DNA from: Blautia sp.
GTDB lineage: Bacteria; Bacillota; Clostridia; Lachnospirales; Lachnospiraceae
Reading direction: 5' to 3'
Length of the DNA stretch: 35,579 nt
Assembly: GCA_023664455.1 (NCBI GenBank)
Contig: JAMPFM010000028.1
Span: forward strand, 1-35,579
The position numbers were made by a program, and so were the translations under genes. Positions 1-6,833 of this stretch are shown piece after piece; position 1 is the stretch's first letter; each line of letters begins with the position of its first letter. The notes below the pieces were generated by a model. That model was not told where the DNA came from, made no database searches, and worked only from the letters and a program-made list of their open reading frames with translations.

Positions 1-22
1 CTTTCACGCTAGAAATAAAATG

Positions 23-62
23 AAAGGAGTGTCGAGACTGTCTACTCGACGGTGTATGTGTA
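23..62 (+). promoter_or_regulatory. Hairpin between Shine-Dalgarno and antitoxin start
   Basis: A strong ribosome binding site, AAAGGAG, lies at 23-29, but the antitoxin ATG is 33 bases further on at 63. Between them GTCGAG (31-36) and CTCGAC (45-50) form a perfect 6-bp stem with an 8-base loop. If the stem folds, the site is brought to roughly 13 unpaired bases from the start. A weaker GGTG (51-54) sits at normal distance and could serve instead. A translational control role is inference. Confidence 0.4.
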
Positions 63-323
63 ATGCCACAAATTATTCCTATTAAAGACTTAAAAAATAC
101 TTCAGCGATTTCTGATATGTGCCATAAATCAGAAGAACCAATTTATATTACCAAAAATGGATATGGAGACATGGTCATAATGAGTATGGAAATTTACGAA
201 AGCGCCATGCGCCAGCTTTCAGTATACAGAGATATTGAGATATCAGAACAGCAGATAGGAAGCGGGCAGGTCAAAGATGCCAGGGCAGCTTTGGCAGAAA
301 TGAGGATGAAATATGGCTTATAA
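63..323 (+). CDS. Type II antitoxin, Phd/YefM family
   Basis: An 86-residue protein with the usual length and layout of Phd/YefM antitoxins. The N-terminal half (IIPIKDLKNTSAISDMC, then EEPIYITKNGYGDMVIMS, about residues 4-42) matches the family's fold for dimerisation and operator binding, including the 'PIYITKNG' strand. The acidic and polar C-terminal half (about 45-86) would be the toxin-neutralising tail. It overlaps the downstream toxin frame by 11 bases, the normal antitoxin-first arrangement, so translation is probably coupled. In this family the antitoxin and the complex usually repress their own promoter, but the promoter would lie beyond the window edge. The start is ATG 63; a hairpin sits between it and the strongest upstream ribosome binding site. 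Family assignment is confident; activity is inferred. Confidence 0.88.
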   Translation: MPQIIPIKDLKNTSAISDMCHKSEEPIYITKNGYGDMVIMSMEIYESAMRQLSVYRDIEISEQQIGSGQVKDARAALAEMRMKYGL

Positions 324-642
324 ACTGGTTGTTACAGAGCATGCTGATAAACTGCTTGATAATATTTTGCATTATCTGATTCATCAGTTGAAAAATGAAC
401 AGGCGGCTATACATTTGTTGGATGAAATGAAAAATATATATGCTCATTTGGAGGAAAACCCCCTGCAATTTCCAGTTAGCAGGGATACTTATTTGGCAAA
501 TAAAGGATATCATGAGGCTATTATCGGTCAAATGAACTATATTATAGTATTTAGTATTGGAACAGATGTTGTGCATATTGTGGGAGTGTTTCATCAGTTG
601 GAAAACTACTGGAAGAAATTAAGGGTAGAAGATGCAACGTAA
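313..642 (+). CDS. Type II toxin, RelE/ParE superfamily
   Basis: A 109-residue protein that starts inside the end of the Phd/YefM antitoxin gene. It shows the RelE/ParE plan: an N-terminal strand (AYKLVVTEHADKLLDNIL), two long helices (about residues 12-55), and C-terminal strands (GYHEAIIGQMNYIIVFSIGTDVVHIVGVFHQ, about 66-96) ending in the 'VVHIVGVFH' strand typical of this fold. RelE members cleave mRNA on the ribosome and ParE members poison gyrase; sequence inspection alone does not separate them, although H94 and the basic tail could fit a ribonuclease. The context, antitoxin first with an 11-base overlap, supports a complete and probably functional module. It is more AT-rich than the polysaccharide genes that follow, in keeping with separate acquisition. 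Confidence 0.87.
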   Translation: MAYKLVVTEHADKLLDNILHYLIHQLKNEQAAIHLLDEMKNIYAHLEENPLQFPVSRDTYLANKGYHEAIIGQMNYIIVFSIGTDVVHIVGVFHQLENYWKKLRVEDAT

Positions 643-690
643 TTTTGAAAATGTAGTTTTCGATGATAGTATTTAGAGGGAATGTTCTAA

Positions 691-740
691 TTGACTAAAC
701 AATAGTAGAGGGGTAGAATAAGAATATTCTCAAGAACCCC
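691..740 (+). promoter_or_regulatory. SigA-type promoter with palindrome at the start site
   Basis: TTGACT (691-696) and TAGAAT (714-719) are separated by 17 bases, a near-consensus vegetative promoter. A perfect palindrome, AGAATATTCT (721-730), covers the expected start point near 726. A wider inverted repeat of GGGGT (710-714) and ACCCC (736-740) encloses it. The promoter should drive the flippase operon that starts at 858, leaving a leader of about 130 bases. The palindromes may be an operator; that part is inference. Confidence 0.65.
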
Positions 741-857
741 ATAATATGGAAATTATATATTATTAGGATAGTATGATGGAATTACTGCCAGCTATGGTAA
801 AATATAGAATCCACAAAAAATCGAAACCGTAAAAGACAAGCAGAGGGTAAGGGTAAC

Positions 858-2609
858 GTGAAGAAAATATATGGGAAATTGATGGTCTTACTAGACCGGA
901 AACAGAAAAGAAAGATGCTGCTTTTGATTTTTATGATGCTGATTGGCGCTATCCTGGAAACGCTGGGGGTGGGCATGATTATGCCTGTCATGAATGTGGT
1001 GCTGGAAGAGAATGCAGTGGAAAAACATGTTTACTTACAGAGGATATGCCAGGTTTTTCACATAGATAATACGAGGGATCTGACGATTCTTGTTATGTCT
1101 GCGCTGATTGGTATTTTTGCGGTGAAAAATATTTTCCTGTTTTTCCAGCAGAAAATGCAGTTGAAATTTGTTTACACCAATCAGTTTGCCACGTCCAGAA
1201 GGATGATGATTAACTTTATGCAGCGTCCTTACGAATATTATCTGAATGCGGATACGGCGGTGATACAGCGTAATATTACATCGGACGTCAATAATATGTA
1301 TGGTCTGATTCTGTCTTTGTTACAGTTAATCAGCGAGAGTATTGTCTTTGTCTTTCTCGTAGCGATTAGCCTTGTCTCGGATATCTGGATGAGTATTACG
1401 GTTACGGTGCTTTTAGTCGTTGCGCTGCTTGTGATTAAGTGCATTTTGAAGCCGATTATGAGGAAAGCCGGGGAAGAAAACCAGGAATATTACAGCGGAT
1501 TGTATAAATGGATTGACCAGTCCGTCATGGGCATTAAAGAAATCAAGATTGCCTGCCGGGAAAATTATTTTATCAATGAATATTCTAAATGCGGCGCCGG
1601 GTATGTGGGAGCGGTGCAGCGGTATAATTTATATAATGCGACGCCAAGGCTTCTGATTGAGACGGTGGCGATAGCGGGTATGATTCTGTATATGATGATT
1701 CAACTGTTACAGGGCATGGCGGTTATCGATATCGTGCCGCAGCTTACCCTGCTTGCCTTGGTGGCGATGAGATTAATTCCCTGCGCGAACAGGATAAATA
1801 ACCACCTGACTTCCATTGCCTATTTTGAACCCTTTTTCATGGGCGTTAATGATAACCTGCAGGAAGAGATTCAGGATGCAAGCATTGATTATGATGCAGA
1901 AACCTATTTGAAAAAAGACAATGTCGAAAAGATGGAAATCAAAGAAAAGATAGAATTGAAGGATATCACCTACAAATATCCGAATACCGATGTCTATATC
2001 TTTGACCATGCAGACATGGAAATCCCCATCGGAAAAAGTATCGGTATCGTCGGCTCTTCCGGTTCCGGGAAAACGACAGTGGTGGATATCCTTCTGGGAC
2101 TGCTGCGGCTGCAGGGCGGGGAAATCCTGGCGGATGGCATAGAAGTGAGGGAACATTATAAGGAGTGGCTGAAAAATATTGGCTACATCCCGCAGATGAT
2201 TTTCATGATTGATTCTTCAATTCGGAAAAACGTCGCATTCGGCTGCGCGGATGAGGATATCGACGATAATAAGGTGTGGGAAGCGTTGAAGGAAGCGCAG
2301 TTGGACGAGTTTGTAAGAGGGCTGCCGGAAGGACTCGATACGAGTATCGGGGAAAGAGGAATCAGGATATCCGGCGGGCAGAGACAGCGTATCGGCATTG
2401 CAAGGGCGTTGTTTGAAGACCCGGAGGTGTTGGTTTTGGACGAAGCGACTTCCGCGCTGGACAACGATACGGAAGCGGCGATTATGGAATCGATTAACAG
2501 GCTGCACGGACGTAAGACGCTGATTATCATTGCGCACAGGCTGCAGACCATCGAGAAGTGCGACATGGTTTACCGCATCAAGGACGGAAAAGCGGTCCGG
2601 GAAAGATAA
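858..2609 (+). CDS. PglK-like ABC exporter / lipid-linked oligosaccharide flippase
   Basis: A 583-residue half-transporter with fused membrane and ATPase domains. Residues 1-330 form the membrane domain, with hydrophobic stretches near 20-45, 75-97, 155-200 and 265-310. The ATPase follows: Walker A at 399-407 (GSSGSGKTT), Q-loop Q446 in GYIPQ, signature ISGGQ at 504-508, Walker B VLVLDE at 524-529 and switch His560. The overall plan, the 'IPCANRINNH' stretch before the linker and the C-terminal 'DMVYRIKDGK' resemble Campylobacter PglK, which flips undecaprenyl-diphosphate-linked heptasaccharide. A general lipid or peptide exporter of the MsbA class is the alternative. The start is GTG 858 behind GAGGGTAAGGG. 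It is the first gene after the promoter at 691. PglF-, PglE-, PglC- and PglA-like genes downstream strengthen the flippase reading. Confidence 0.85.
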   Translation: MKKIYGKLMVLLDRKQKRKMLLLIFMMLIGAILETLGVGMIMPVMNVVLEENAVEKHVYLQRICQVFHIDNTRDLTILVMSALIGIFAVKNIFLFFQQKMQLKFVYTNQFATSRRMMINFMQRPYEYYLNADTAVIQRNITSDVNNMYGLILSLLQLISESIVFVFLVAISLVSDIWMSITVTVLLVVALLVIKCILKPIMRKAGEENQEYYSGLYKWIDQSVMGIKEIKIACRENYFINEYSKCGAGYVGAVQRYNLYNATPRLLIETVAIAGMILYMMIQLLQGMAVIDIVPQLTLLALVAMRLIPCANRINNHLTSIAYFEPFFMGVNDNLQEEIQDASIDYDAETYLKKDNVEKMEIKEKIELKDITYKYPNTDVYIFDHADMEIPIGKSIGIVGSSGSGKTTVVDILLGLLRLQGGEILADGIEVREHYKEWLKNIGYIPQMIFMIDSSIRKNVAFGCADEDIDDNKVWEALKEAQLDEFVRGLPEGLDTSIGERGIRISGGQRQRIGIARALFEDPEVLVLDEATSALDNDTEAAIMESINRLHGRKTLIIIAHRLQTIEKCDMVYRIKDGKAVRER

Positions 2610-2654
2610 GCATGGCAGAAATGGCACGATTGAAGAGAAAGGTATGGTATCTTC

Positions 2655-3083
2655 ATGAAAAAATTATTTCAGTATTGTTGGGATTTGTATAAAAAGTACG
2701 AAGAAGGAATCAATTATCTGATTTTCGGTTTTCTGGCTTTTGTGCTAAATTATGTGTTATATTATGTGTTTGAATCGCTGCTGCATACGGATTATATGTG
2801 GGCGACGGCGATATCGTGGGTGCTGACGGTTGTCTTTGCCTATTGGACGAACCGGACTTTTGTTTTTAAAAGCAAGAATCAGGGGAAGCAGGGTCTGCTG
2901 AAAGAATTTGGCTCTTTTATCGGGGCGAGGATTGCAACTGAGGTATTGGAGCTTGTATTGATGTATCTTATGGTAGATATTGCGGGCATCAATTCCTATG
3001 TGGCGAAATTAATTGCCCAGGTGGCTGTGATTGTGACGAATTACTTTTTGAGTAAGCTGTGGATTTTTAAGGAAAAGAAATAA
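2655..3083 (+). CDS. GtrA family membrane protein
   Basis: A 142-residue protein with four membrane segments (about residues 19-41, 47-67, 84-108, 114-134). It carries both family signatures: 'WTNRTFVFK' (64-72) after the second segment and 'NYFLSKLWIFK' (129-139) at the end of the fourth. GtrA/GtcA proteins are thought to move undecaprenyl-phosphate-linked single sugars across the membrane or to assist the glycosyltransferases that use them. The natural partners, a GtrB-type GT2 (10481) and GT-C-like membrane glycosyltransferases (4209, 7968, 11403), are all in this window, so it probably supplies a lipid-phosphate sugar for decoration on the outer face of the membrane. The exact sugar cannot be read from the sequence. 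Confidence 0.88.
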   Translation: MKKLFQYCWDLYKKYEEGINYLIFGFLAFVLNYVLYYVFESLLHTDYMWATAISWVLTVVFAYWTNRTFVFKSKNQGKQGLLKEFGSFIGARIATEVLELVLMYLMVDIAGINSYVAKLIAQVAVIVTNYFLSKLWIFKEKK

Positions 3084-3159
3084 TAACTTCCGGCGAATAG
3101 GCGCAACCGGAAAGACGAAAAAATTAGACAGAAAAATTGGACAGATAAGGAGGAATGGG

Positions 3160-4221
3160 ATGATGGCTTCAAAACGTCAGGCAAATTTTGAATTGCTGCG
3201 TATTGTGGCGATGCTTATGATTATCACCCTTCATTATCTGGTGAAGGGGAATATTGCCGCGCCTTATGAACAAAGTCAGACGGCGGTGAATTATGCGGCG
3301 TGGCTGATAGAAGCGTTCTGTATTGTATCGGTAAACTGCTATGTTTTGCTGAGCGGATATTTTCTGGTGGAATCTGAATGGAAGCCGGGGCGGCTTTGGG
3401 AGCTTCTTTGTCAGGTTCTTTTTTATTCTATTCTGGTGCCGGTGGCAATGCTGGGGATGGGAATGATTGCGCCGGGCGGGCTGGATATTTATGACTGGAT
3501 TACCTTCATTTTGCCGATTGGGACAGAGCATTATTGGTTTGCCAGCGCCTATGTCATCCTGTATCTGTTTGCGCCGCTGCTTGCCGCGGGTGTGAAAAAG
3601 CTGGATCAAAAAACGCTGGGGATGATTATCGTAGGACTGCTTTTCTTTTTTTCTTTCGGGAAATCCATTCTGCCTATCGCCCTTGTGACGGATCGTTTCG
3701 GTTATCATTACGGATGGTTTTTGTGTCTGTTTCTGGTTGCGGCGTATCTGCGGCTGTACGGCATTAAATGGCTTGAGAAAAAAAGGCGGGGCATGGCGCT
3801 GTATGTCATTATGTGCCTTTGTATTTTCATCCTGTCTTTGGTATCCTTCCTGTTAGAAAAGCGGGTGGGGCTGTTTAGTTATTATAAAGATATGCCCTAT
3901 ACGTATAACCATATATGCTGTTTGTTGGGAGCAGTGGGATTGTTTTCTGTTTTTCGGAATCTGCGGATGTGGGATGGCAGGGCAGCTGGAATCATCCGAA
4001 AGCTTTCGCCGTATACGTTCGGCGTTTATCTGCTGCATGAACACATTCTTGTCCGTTATGAATGGATGGAGTGGCTGCAGGTGGACAAAGTGCGGGGAAC
4101 GTGGTTTTTTCTGCCCCATATGGCAGGGTGTGTGCTTATCGTCTATTTTGTAGGCACGGTTGTTGATTTCGTGCGGGCGTATCTGTTTGTCCGGATAGGG
4201 AGACGGCAATGGAAAAAATAG
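3160..4221 (+). CDS. Acyltransferase family 3 integral membrane protein
   Basis: A 353-residue polytopic membrane protein. The N terminus has the acyltransferase-3 hallmark (ELLRIVAMLMIITLHY, residues 11-26) with conserved Arg14 and catalytic-type His25. 'NCYVLLSGYFL' follows at about 59-69, and 'TFGVYLLHEHILV' near the C terminus is the other family block. About ten hydrophobic segments are present. Members O-acetylate or otherwise acylate sugars of exopolysaccharide, O-antigen and peptidoglycan at the outer membrane face. There is no attached SGNH domain, although a separate membrane-anchored SGNH-like protein lies at 29402 and could act with it. AAGGAGGAA precedes two adjacent ATG codons at 3160 and 3163. 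The 3' end overlaps the next gene by 13 bases. The glycan target is inferred. Confidence 0.87.
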   Translation: MMASKRQANFELLRIVAMLMIITLHYLVKGNIAAPYEQSQTAVNYAAWLIEAFCIVSVNCYVLLSGYFLVESEWKPGRLWELLCQVLFYSILVPVAMLGMGMIAPGGLDIYDWITFILPIGTEHYWFASAYVILYLFAPLLAAGVKKLDQKTLGMIIVGLLFFFSFGKSILPIALVTDRFGYHYGWFLCLFLVAAYLRLYGIKWLEKKRRGMALYVIMCLCIFILSLVSFLLEKRVGLFSYYKDMPYTYNHICCLLGAVGLFSVFRNLRMWDGRAAGIIRKLSPYTFGVYLLHEHILVRYEWMEWLQVDKVRGTWFFLPHMAGCVLIVYFVGTVVDFVRAYLFVRIGRRQWKK

Positions 4222-5999
4222 AAAACTTCGGCAAGGGTTGGCATTATTATACAGAAAACGGGTTGTTCATCGTCCTGCTGGCTTTTTATCCGCTGATTCA
4301 TTTTAACCAAGGGCTGGATGTGTCAGATACTTCTTACAGTCTTGTCAATTTCCAGTATTTTCCTTCTGCGGATGGGACGTGGATGGTGGCGACGTATCTC
4401 GCCAATGCGGCGGGATGGCTGCTTACGAAGCTCCCGAAAGGGGATTCGCTGGTGGGGATGAATTTTTATACCGGACTGATCGTGTCTTTTTTTGCCTTGT
4501 TATGTTATTTCATCCTGCGCAAAAAGATGCCGGCATGGATTGTTTTTACCGGGGAAATGCTGGCGATTGGACTGTGCTGGTGCCCTACGGTGATTCTCTA
4601 TAACTATCTGACTTATGTGTTGATGGGGTTGGGCATTTTATTATTGCACAAGGGAATCTGTACCAAAGATGAGGATAGCGCCAGACGGTATCTGTTGTTT
4701 GCGGGCGTCTGTCTGGGGGCGAATGTGGCGGTGCGGATGCCCAATGTCTTACAGGCGGCGTTCATTCTTGGATTATGGTATGGAAGATGGCTGGATAAGG
4801 AGCCGCTTTCCAGAACAATTCATGACACGGGTGTCAGTATTCTTGGATATCTTGTGGGATTTGGAATCCCATTCCTTTCGATTTGTAAAAAATATGGTTG
4901 GGGGGCTTATCCGGCGATGGTCGGGGAGCTGTTTGCCATGACGGATAAAGCGGTGGACTATCAGCCGCTTTCGATGCTGACTGGCATGTTCGGGGACTAT
5001 TGGAGCGGACTGTACTGGCTGGCGTTTGCGGCGGTCTGCGTTTCAGGTTTTTATGGACTCTATTGGATAAATGACAGTCTGAGGAAGCAGAAAAGCCCTT
5101 GGCTATATCGGATTTTGTGCGCGGTGGTCTGCGGTGTTTTGGTTCGGTTCTATTGGGGACGGGGCATGTTTGAGTTTCAATATTATAACTATCGGGGCAT
5201 TTACCAATGGGCGGTCTTGTTTCTGCTGCTTACGATTTTTTGCGCGGTGGCGGTATTGCTTAGTACAAGAAGCAGCCTTGAGGAAAAGACATTTGCGCTG
5301 TTGATGCTTCTACAGCTTTTGATAACGCCAATTGGCAGTAATAATGCGTTATATCCAATCATCAACAATCTGTTTCTCGCCGCACCGTTTACGCTATGGA
5401 CTATCTGGCGGGCTTATTCATTGACGAGGGATAAGGAAAATCATTTCCCTTGGAAGATTATGGTATTGGCGATTTGCGTCATGATGCTGATACAGAGCGT
5501 GGCTTTCCATTTCCAGTTTGTCTTTCTGGACGGAGTATGGGGGGAAAAAAGAGATACGCTGCTGACAGAAGTCCCCAAGGCGGAAGGGATTTATACGAAT
5601 AGGGAAAATGCGGAATTATTGTCCGAGCTGGCGCGGTATGCGAAAGAGCAGGAATTGGCGGGCAGGGAAGTCATCTTGTATGGGGAAATTCCGGGACTCA
5701 GTTATTTTCTGGATATGCCGCCGGCGATTTCTACCTCGTGGCCGGATTTAGATTCCTATAGGATGGCGCGCTTTGAACAGGATATGGAGCTGGTGGCAGA
5801 GCAGAAGCCGGTAGTGATTGTTTCCGCTGCGATTGCCGCATACCGGGGAGAAGACGCCAAGGCATATCAGTGGTTCGGCGTGGATGAAGAAAAGTATGAT
5901 GCGGATGAGAAACTCCAGCTTCTACTGCGGTTTCTGGATACTTATGACTATCAGGAAACTTTTTGCAATATGCGCTATGCGGTGTATGAAGCGTTGTAG
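4209..5999 (+). CDS. Polytopic membrane protein, probable GT-C-type glycosyltransferase
   Basis: A 596-residue protein with about a dozen hydrophobic segments up to residue 445, then a soluble region of about 150 residues. Just after the first segment comes 'GLDVSDTSYSL' (35-45). An acidic Asp-x-x-Asp site in the first outer loop is the catalytic hallmark of GT-C enzymes that use polyprenyl-phosphate sugars. The C-terminal domain has an alternating strand-helix character and ends 'RYAVYEAL'. The ending 'KYAVYRIL' in the membrane protein at 7968 is similar, suggesting two diverged members of one broad class. It overlaps the acyltransferase gene by 13 bases, so the two are probably translationally coupled. 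The role, transfer of a decorating sugar outside the cell, is inferred from topology and from the GtrA/GtrB genes. No named family is certain. Confidence 0.6.
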   Translation: MEKIENFGKGWHYYTENGLFIVLLAFYPLIHFNQGLDVSDTSYSLVNFQYFPSADGTWMVATYLANAAGWLLTKLPKGDSLVGMNFYTGLIVSFFALLCYFILRKKMPAWIVFTGEMLAIGLCWCPTVILYNYLTYVLMGLGILLLHKGICTKDEDSARRYLLFAGVCLGANVAVRMPNVLQAAFILGLWYGRWLDKEPLSRTIHDTGVSILGYLVGFGIPFLSICKKYGWGAYPAMVGELFAMTDKAVDYQPLSMLTGMFGDYWSGLYWLAFAAVCVSGFYGLYWINDSLRKQKSPWLYRILCAVVCGVLVRFYWGRGMFEFQYYNYRGIYQWAVLFLLLTIFCAVAVLLSTRSSLEEKTFALLMLLQLLITPIGSNNALYPIINNLFLAAPFTLWTIWRAYSLTRDKENHFPWKIMVLAICVMMLIQSVAFHFQFVFLDGVWGEKRDTLLTEVPKAEGIYTNRENAELLSELARYAKEQELAGREVILYGEIPGLSYFLDMPPAISTSWPDLDSYRMARFEQDMELVAEQKPVVIVSAAIAAYRGEDAKAYQWFGVDEEKYDADEKLQLLLRFLDTYDYQETFCNMRYAVYEAL

Positions 6000-6154
6000 G
6001 GCGAGGATCGGTTTTAGGATTCCTACGATCGGGAAATAGGTGTCTTGCATCAACAGACCTTGTAGCGATGGTCAGGCGGCTGTCGATAATCTTCAGTTCC
6101 GCCGGTGGATGAGCAGGGAATGAAAGTCCCACGCGATAATGGGGTGAGATAAAT
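6000..6154. other. Gap with fold-prone sequence, no gene recognised
   Basis: This stretch after the GT-C-like gene has no credible coding frame but several strong local inverted repeats. GGCGGCTG (6075-6082) pairs with CAGTTCCGCC (about 6094-6103) as a bulged stem. GGGA and TCCC enclose ATGAAAG (about 6117-6131). It is richer in G+C than the AT-rich sequence that follows. It could be a remnant of a structured RNA or of a mobile element end. I could not match it to group II intron, retron or TnpB-guide RNA features. Confidence 0.3.
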
Positions 6155-6304
6155 TTGTCAGAATTAAAATTTCACAGTACGGAATTACCTCGTTTGCTTA
6201 ATGATAAAATAAGTCCTATTCCATGTTTAGATACTATGAAAATATATATACAGCTTTTAATTGATTTGATTGTGGGAAGGACAAGTTCTGATTTGCCAAG
6301 CTAA
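6155..6304 (+). CDS. Small unrecognised reading frame, possible gene fragment
   Basis: A 49-codon frame from TTG 6155, preceded by GGGGTGAGAT as a possible ribosome binding site. The translation begins LSELKFHSTELPRLL and ends in a hydrophobic helix (IYIQLLIDLIVG). I recognise no family. Base composition is AT-rich, with many ATA and TTA codons, unlike the polysaccharide genes on both sides. It may be a truncated remnant in a decayed island rather than a working gene. Confidence 0.2.
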   Translation: MSELKFHSTELPRLLNDKISPIPCLDTMKIYIQLLIDLIVGRTSSDLPS

Positions 6305-6331
6305 TCATTGCCGCAATTACAATAAGCTCCG

Positions 6332-6457
6332 ATGTTTACAAAGAATGGAAGGGACTGTATAATAAGTGTACAGATATTTTATTATTGTACAGACCCTGCG
6401 GAACTGCTAGAAACAGATTCGGGAATGTATGAATTTATTGCGAGGTATATGAGATGA
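6332..6457 (+). CDS. Small unrecognised reading frame, overlapping the next one
   Basis: A 41-codon frame from ATG 6332 without a good ribosome binding site. The translation ends 'DPAELLETDSGMYEFIARYMR', which looks like real protein (a helical, acidic C terminus) rather than random sequence. It overlaps the following frame by four bases (ATGA at 6454-6457), the classic coupled arrangement. The simplest reading is the C-terminal remnant of a longer gene whose 5' part has been lost. No function can be assigned. Confidence 0.3.
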   Translation: MFTKNGRDCIISVQIFYYCTDPAELLETDSGMYEFIARYMR

Positions 6458-6630
6458 GCAGATTAGCAGAGGAATTATTTAAAATACAGACATATGAGGA
6501 GTTTGACAGAAGGAGAGATGAATTCAAGGAGTTAAAAATAACAGAACCGGGTGTGATAGAACATTTGAATAAAATTTTCCCATATATAGGCGATAGGATA
6601 TCCGACGGGATTATCCGGGAAGTTTTTTAA
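6454..6630 (+). CDS. Small unrecognised protein, 58 residues
   Basis: A 58-residue frame, highly charged and helical (MSRLAEELFKIQTYEEFDRR, then an acidic-basic stretch, then a hydrophobic end at IREVF). It is coupled by an ATGA overlap to the frame before it and ends about 50 bases before an intrinsic terminator, as a last gene of an operon would. Regular spacing of charges and the absence of rare-codon runs make a genuine small protein or gene remnant more likely than chance. It contains no motif I recognise. It could be a truncated immunity-type or hypothetical protein; I would not name a function. Confidence 0.4.
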   Translation: MSRLAEELFKIQTYEEFDRRRDEFKELKITEPGVIEHLNKIFPYIGDRISDGIIREVF

Positions 6631-6681
6631 GAGACATTATGATATGGTAACTTCCTGCAAAAGGCAGGATTTTATAAATAT

Positions 6682-6707
6682 AAAAAGAGACCTTCGGGTC
6701 TTTTTTT
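6682..6707 (+). terminator. Intrinsic terminator with UUCG tetraloop
   Basis: AAAAAGAGACC pairs with GGTCTTTTTTT around a TTCG loop, giving a compact stem closed by C(UUCG)G and followed by an unbroken T tract. This is a textbook Rho-independent terminator. It ends the first transcription unit (promoter at 691) before the promoter at 6726 begins the next. Confidence 0.85.
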
Positions 6708-6725
6708 GCAGAGGAGCAATCTTCG

Positions 6726-6755
6726 TTGCAAAGTACCGACAGTCTATGTTAGAAT
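6726..6755 (+). promoter_or_regulatory. SigA-type promoter with extended -10
   Basis: TTGCAA (6726-6731) and TAGAAT (6750-6755) are 18 bases apart. TG at 6747-6748 gives an extended -10 element. It lies just downstream of the terminator at 6682-6707 and about 70 bases upstream of the aminotransferase start, so it is the likely promoter of the long second unit. Confidence 0.6.
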
Positions 6756-6833
6756 AGTAAAATAAGTCTAGCGGTCAAAGATACTTTTCAGAATGCAAGC
6801 GCAGCTTTAAATAATCAGAATGCGGAGAAGATC

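Noticed and set aside
20-85. A 21-codon frame that could be a leader peptide before the antitoxin
   Set aside because: No ribosome binding site precedes ATG 20, and it runs through the hairpin and over the antitoxin start. The hairpin explains the region better.
6000-6154. Group II intron, retron or TnpB guide-RNA remnant
   Set aside because: The stems are suggestive, but I could not find a domain V-like hairpin, a reverse transcriptase or a TnpB gene, so I kept it as unexplained.
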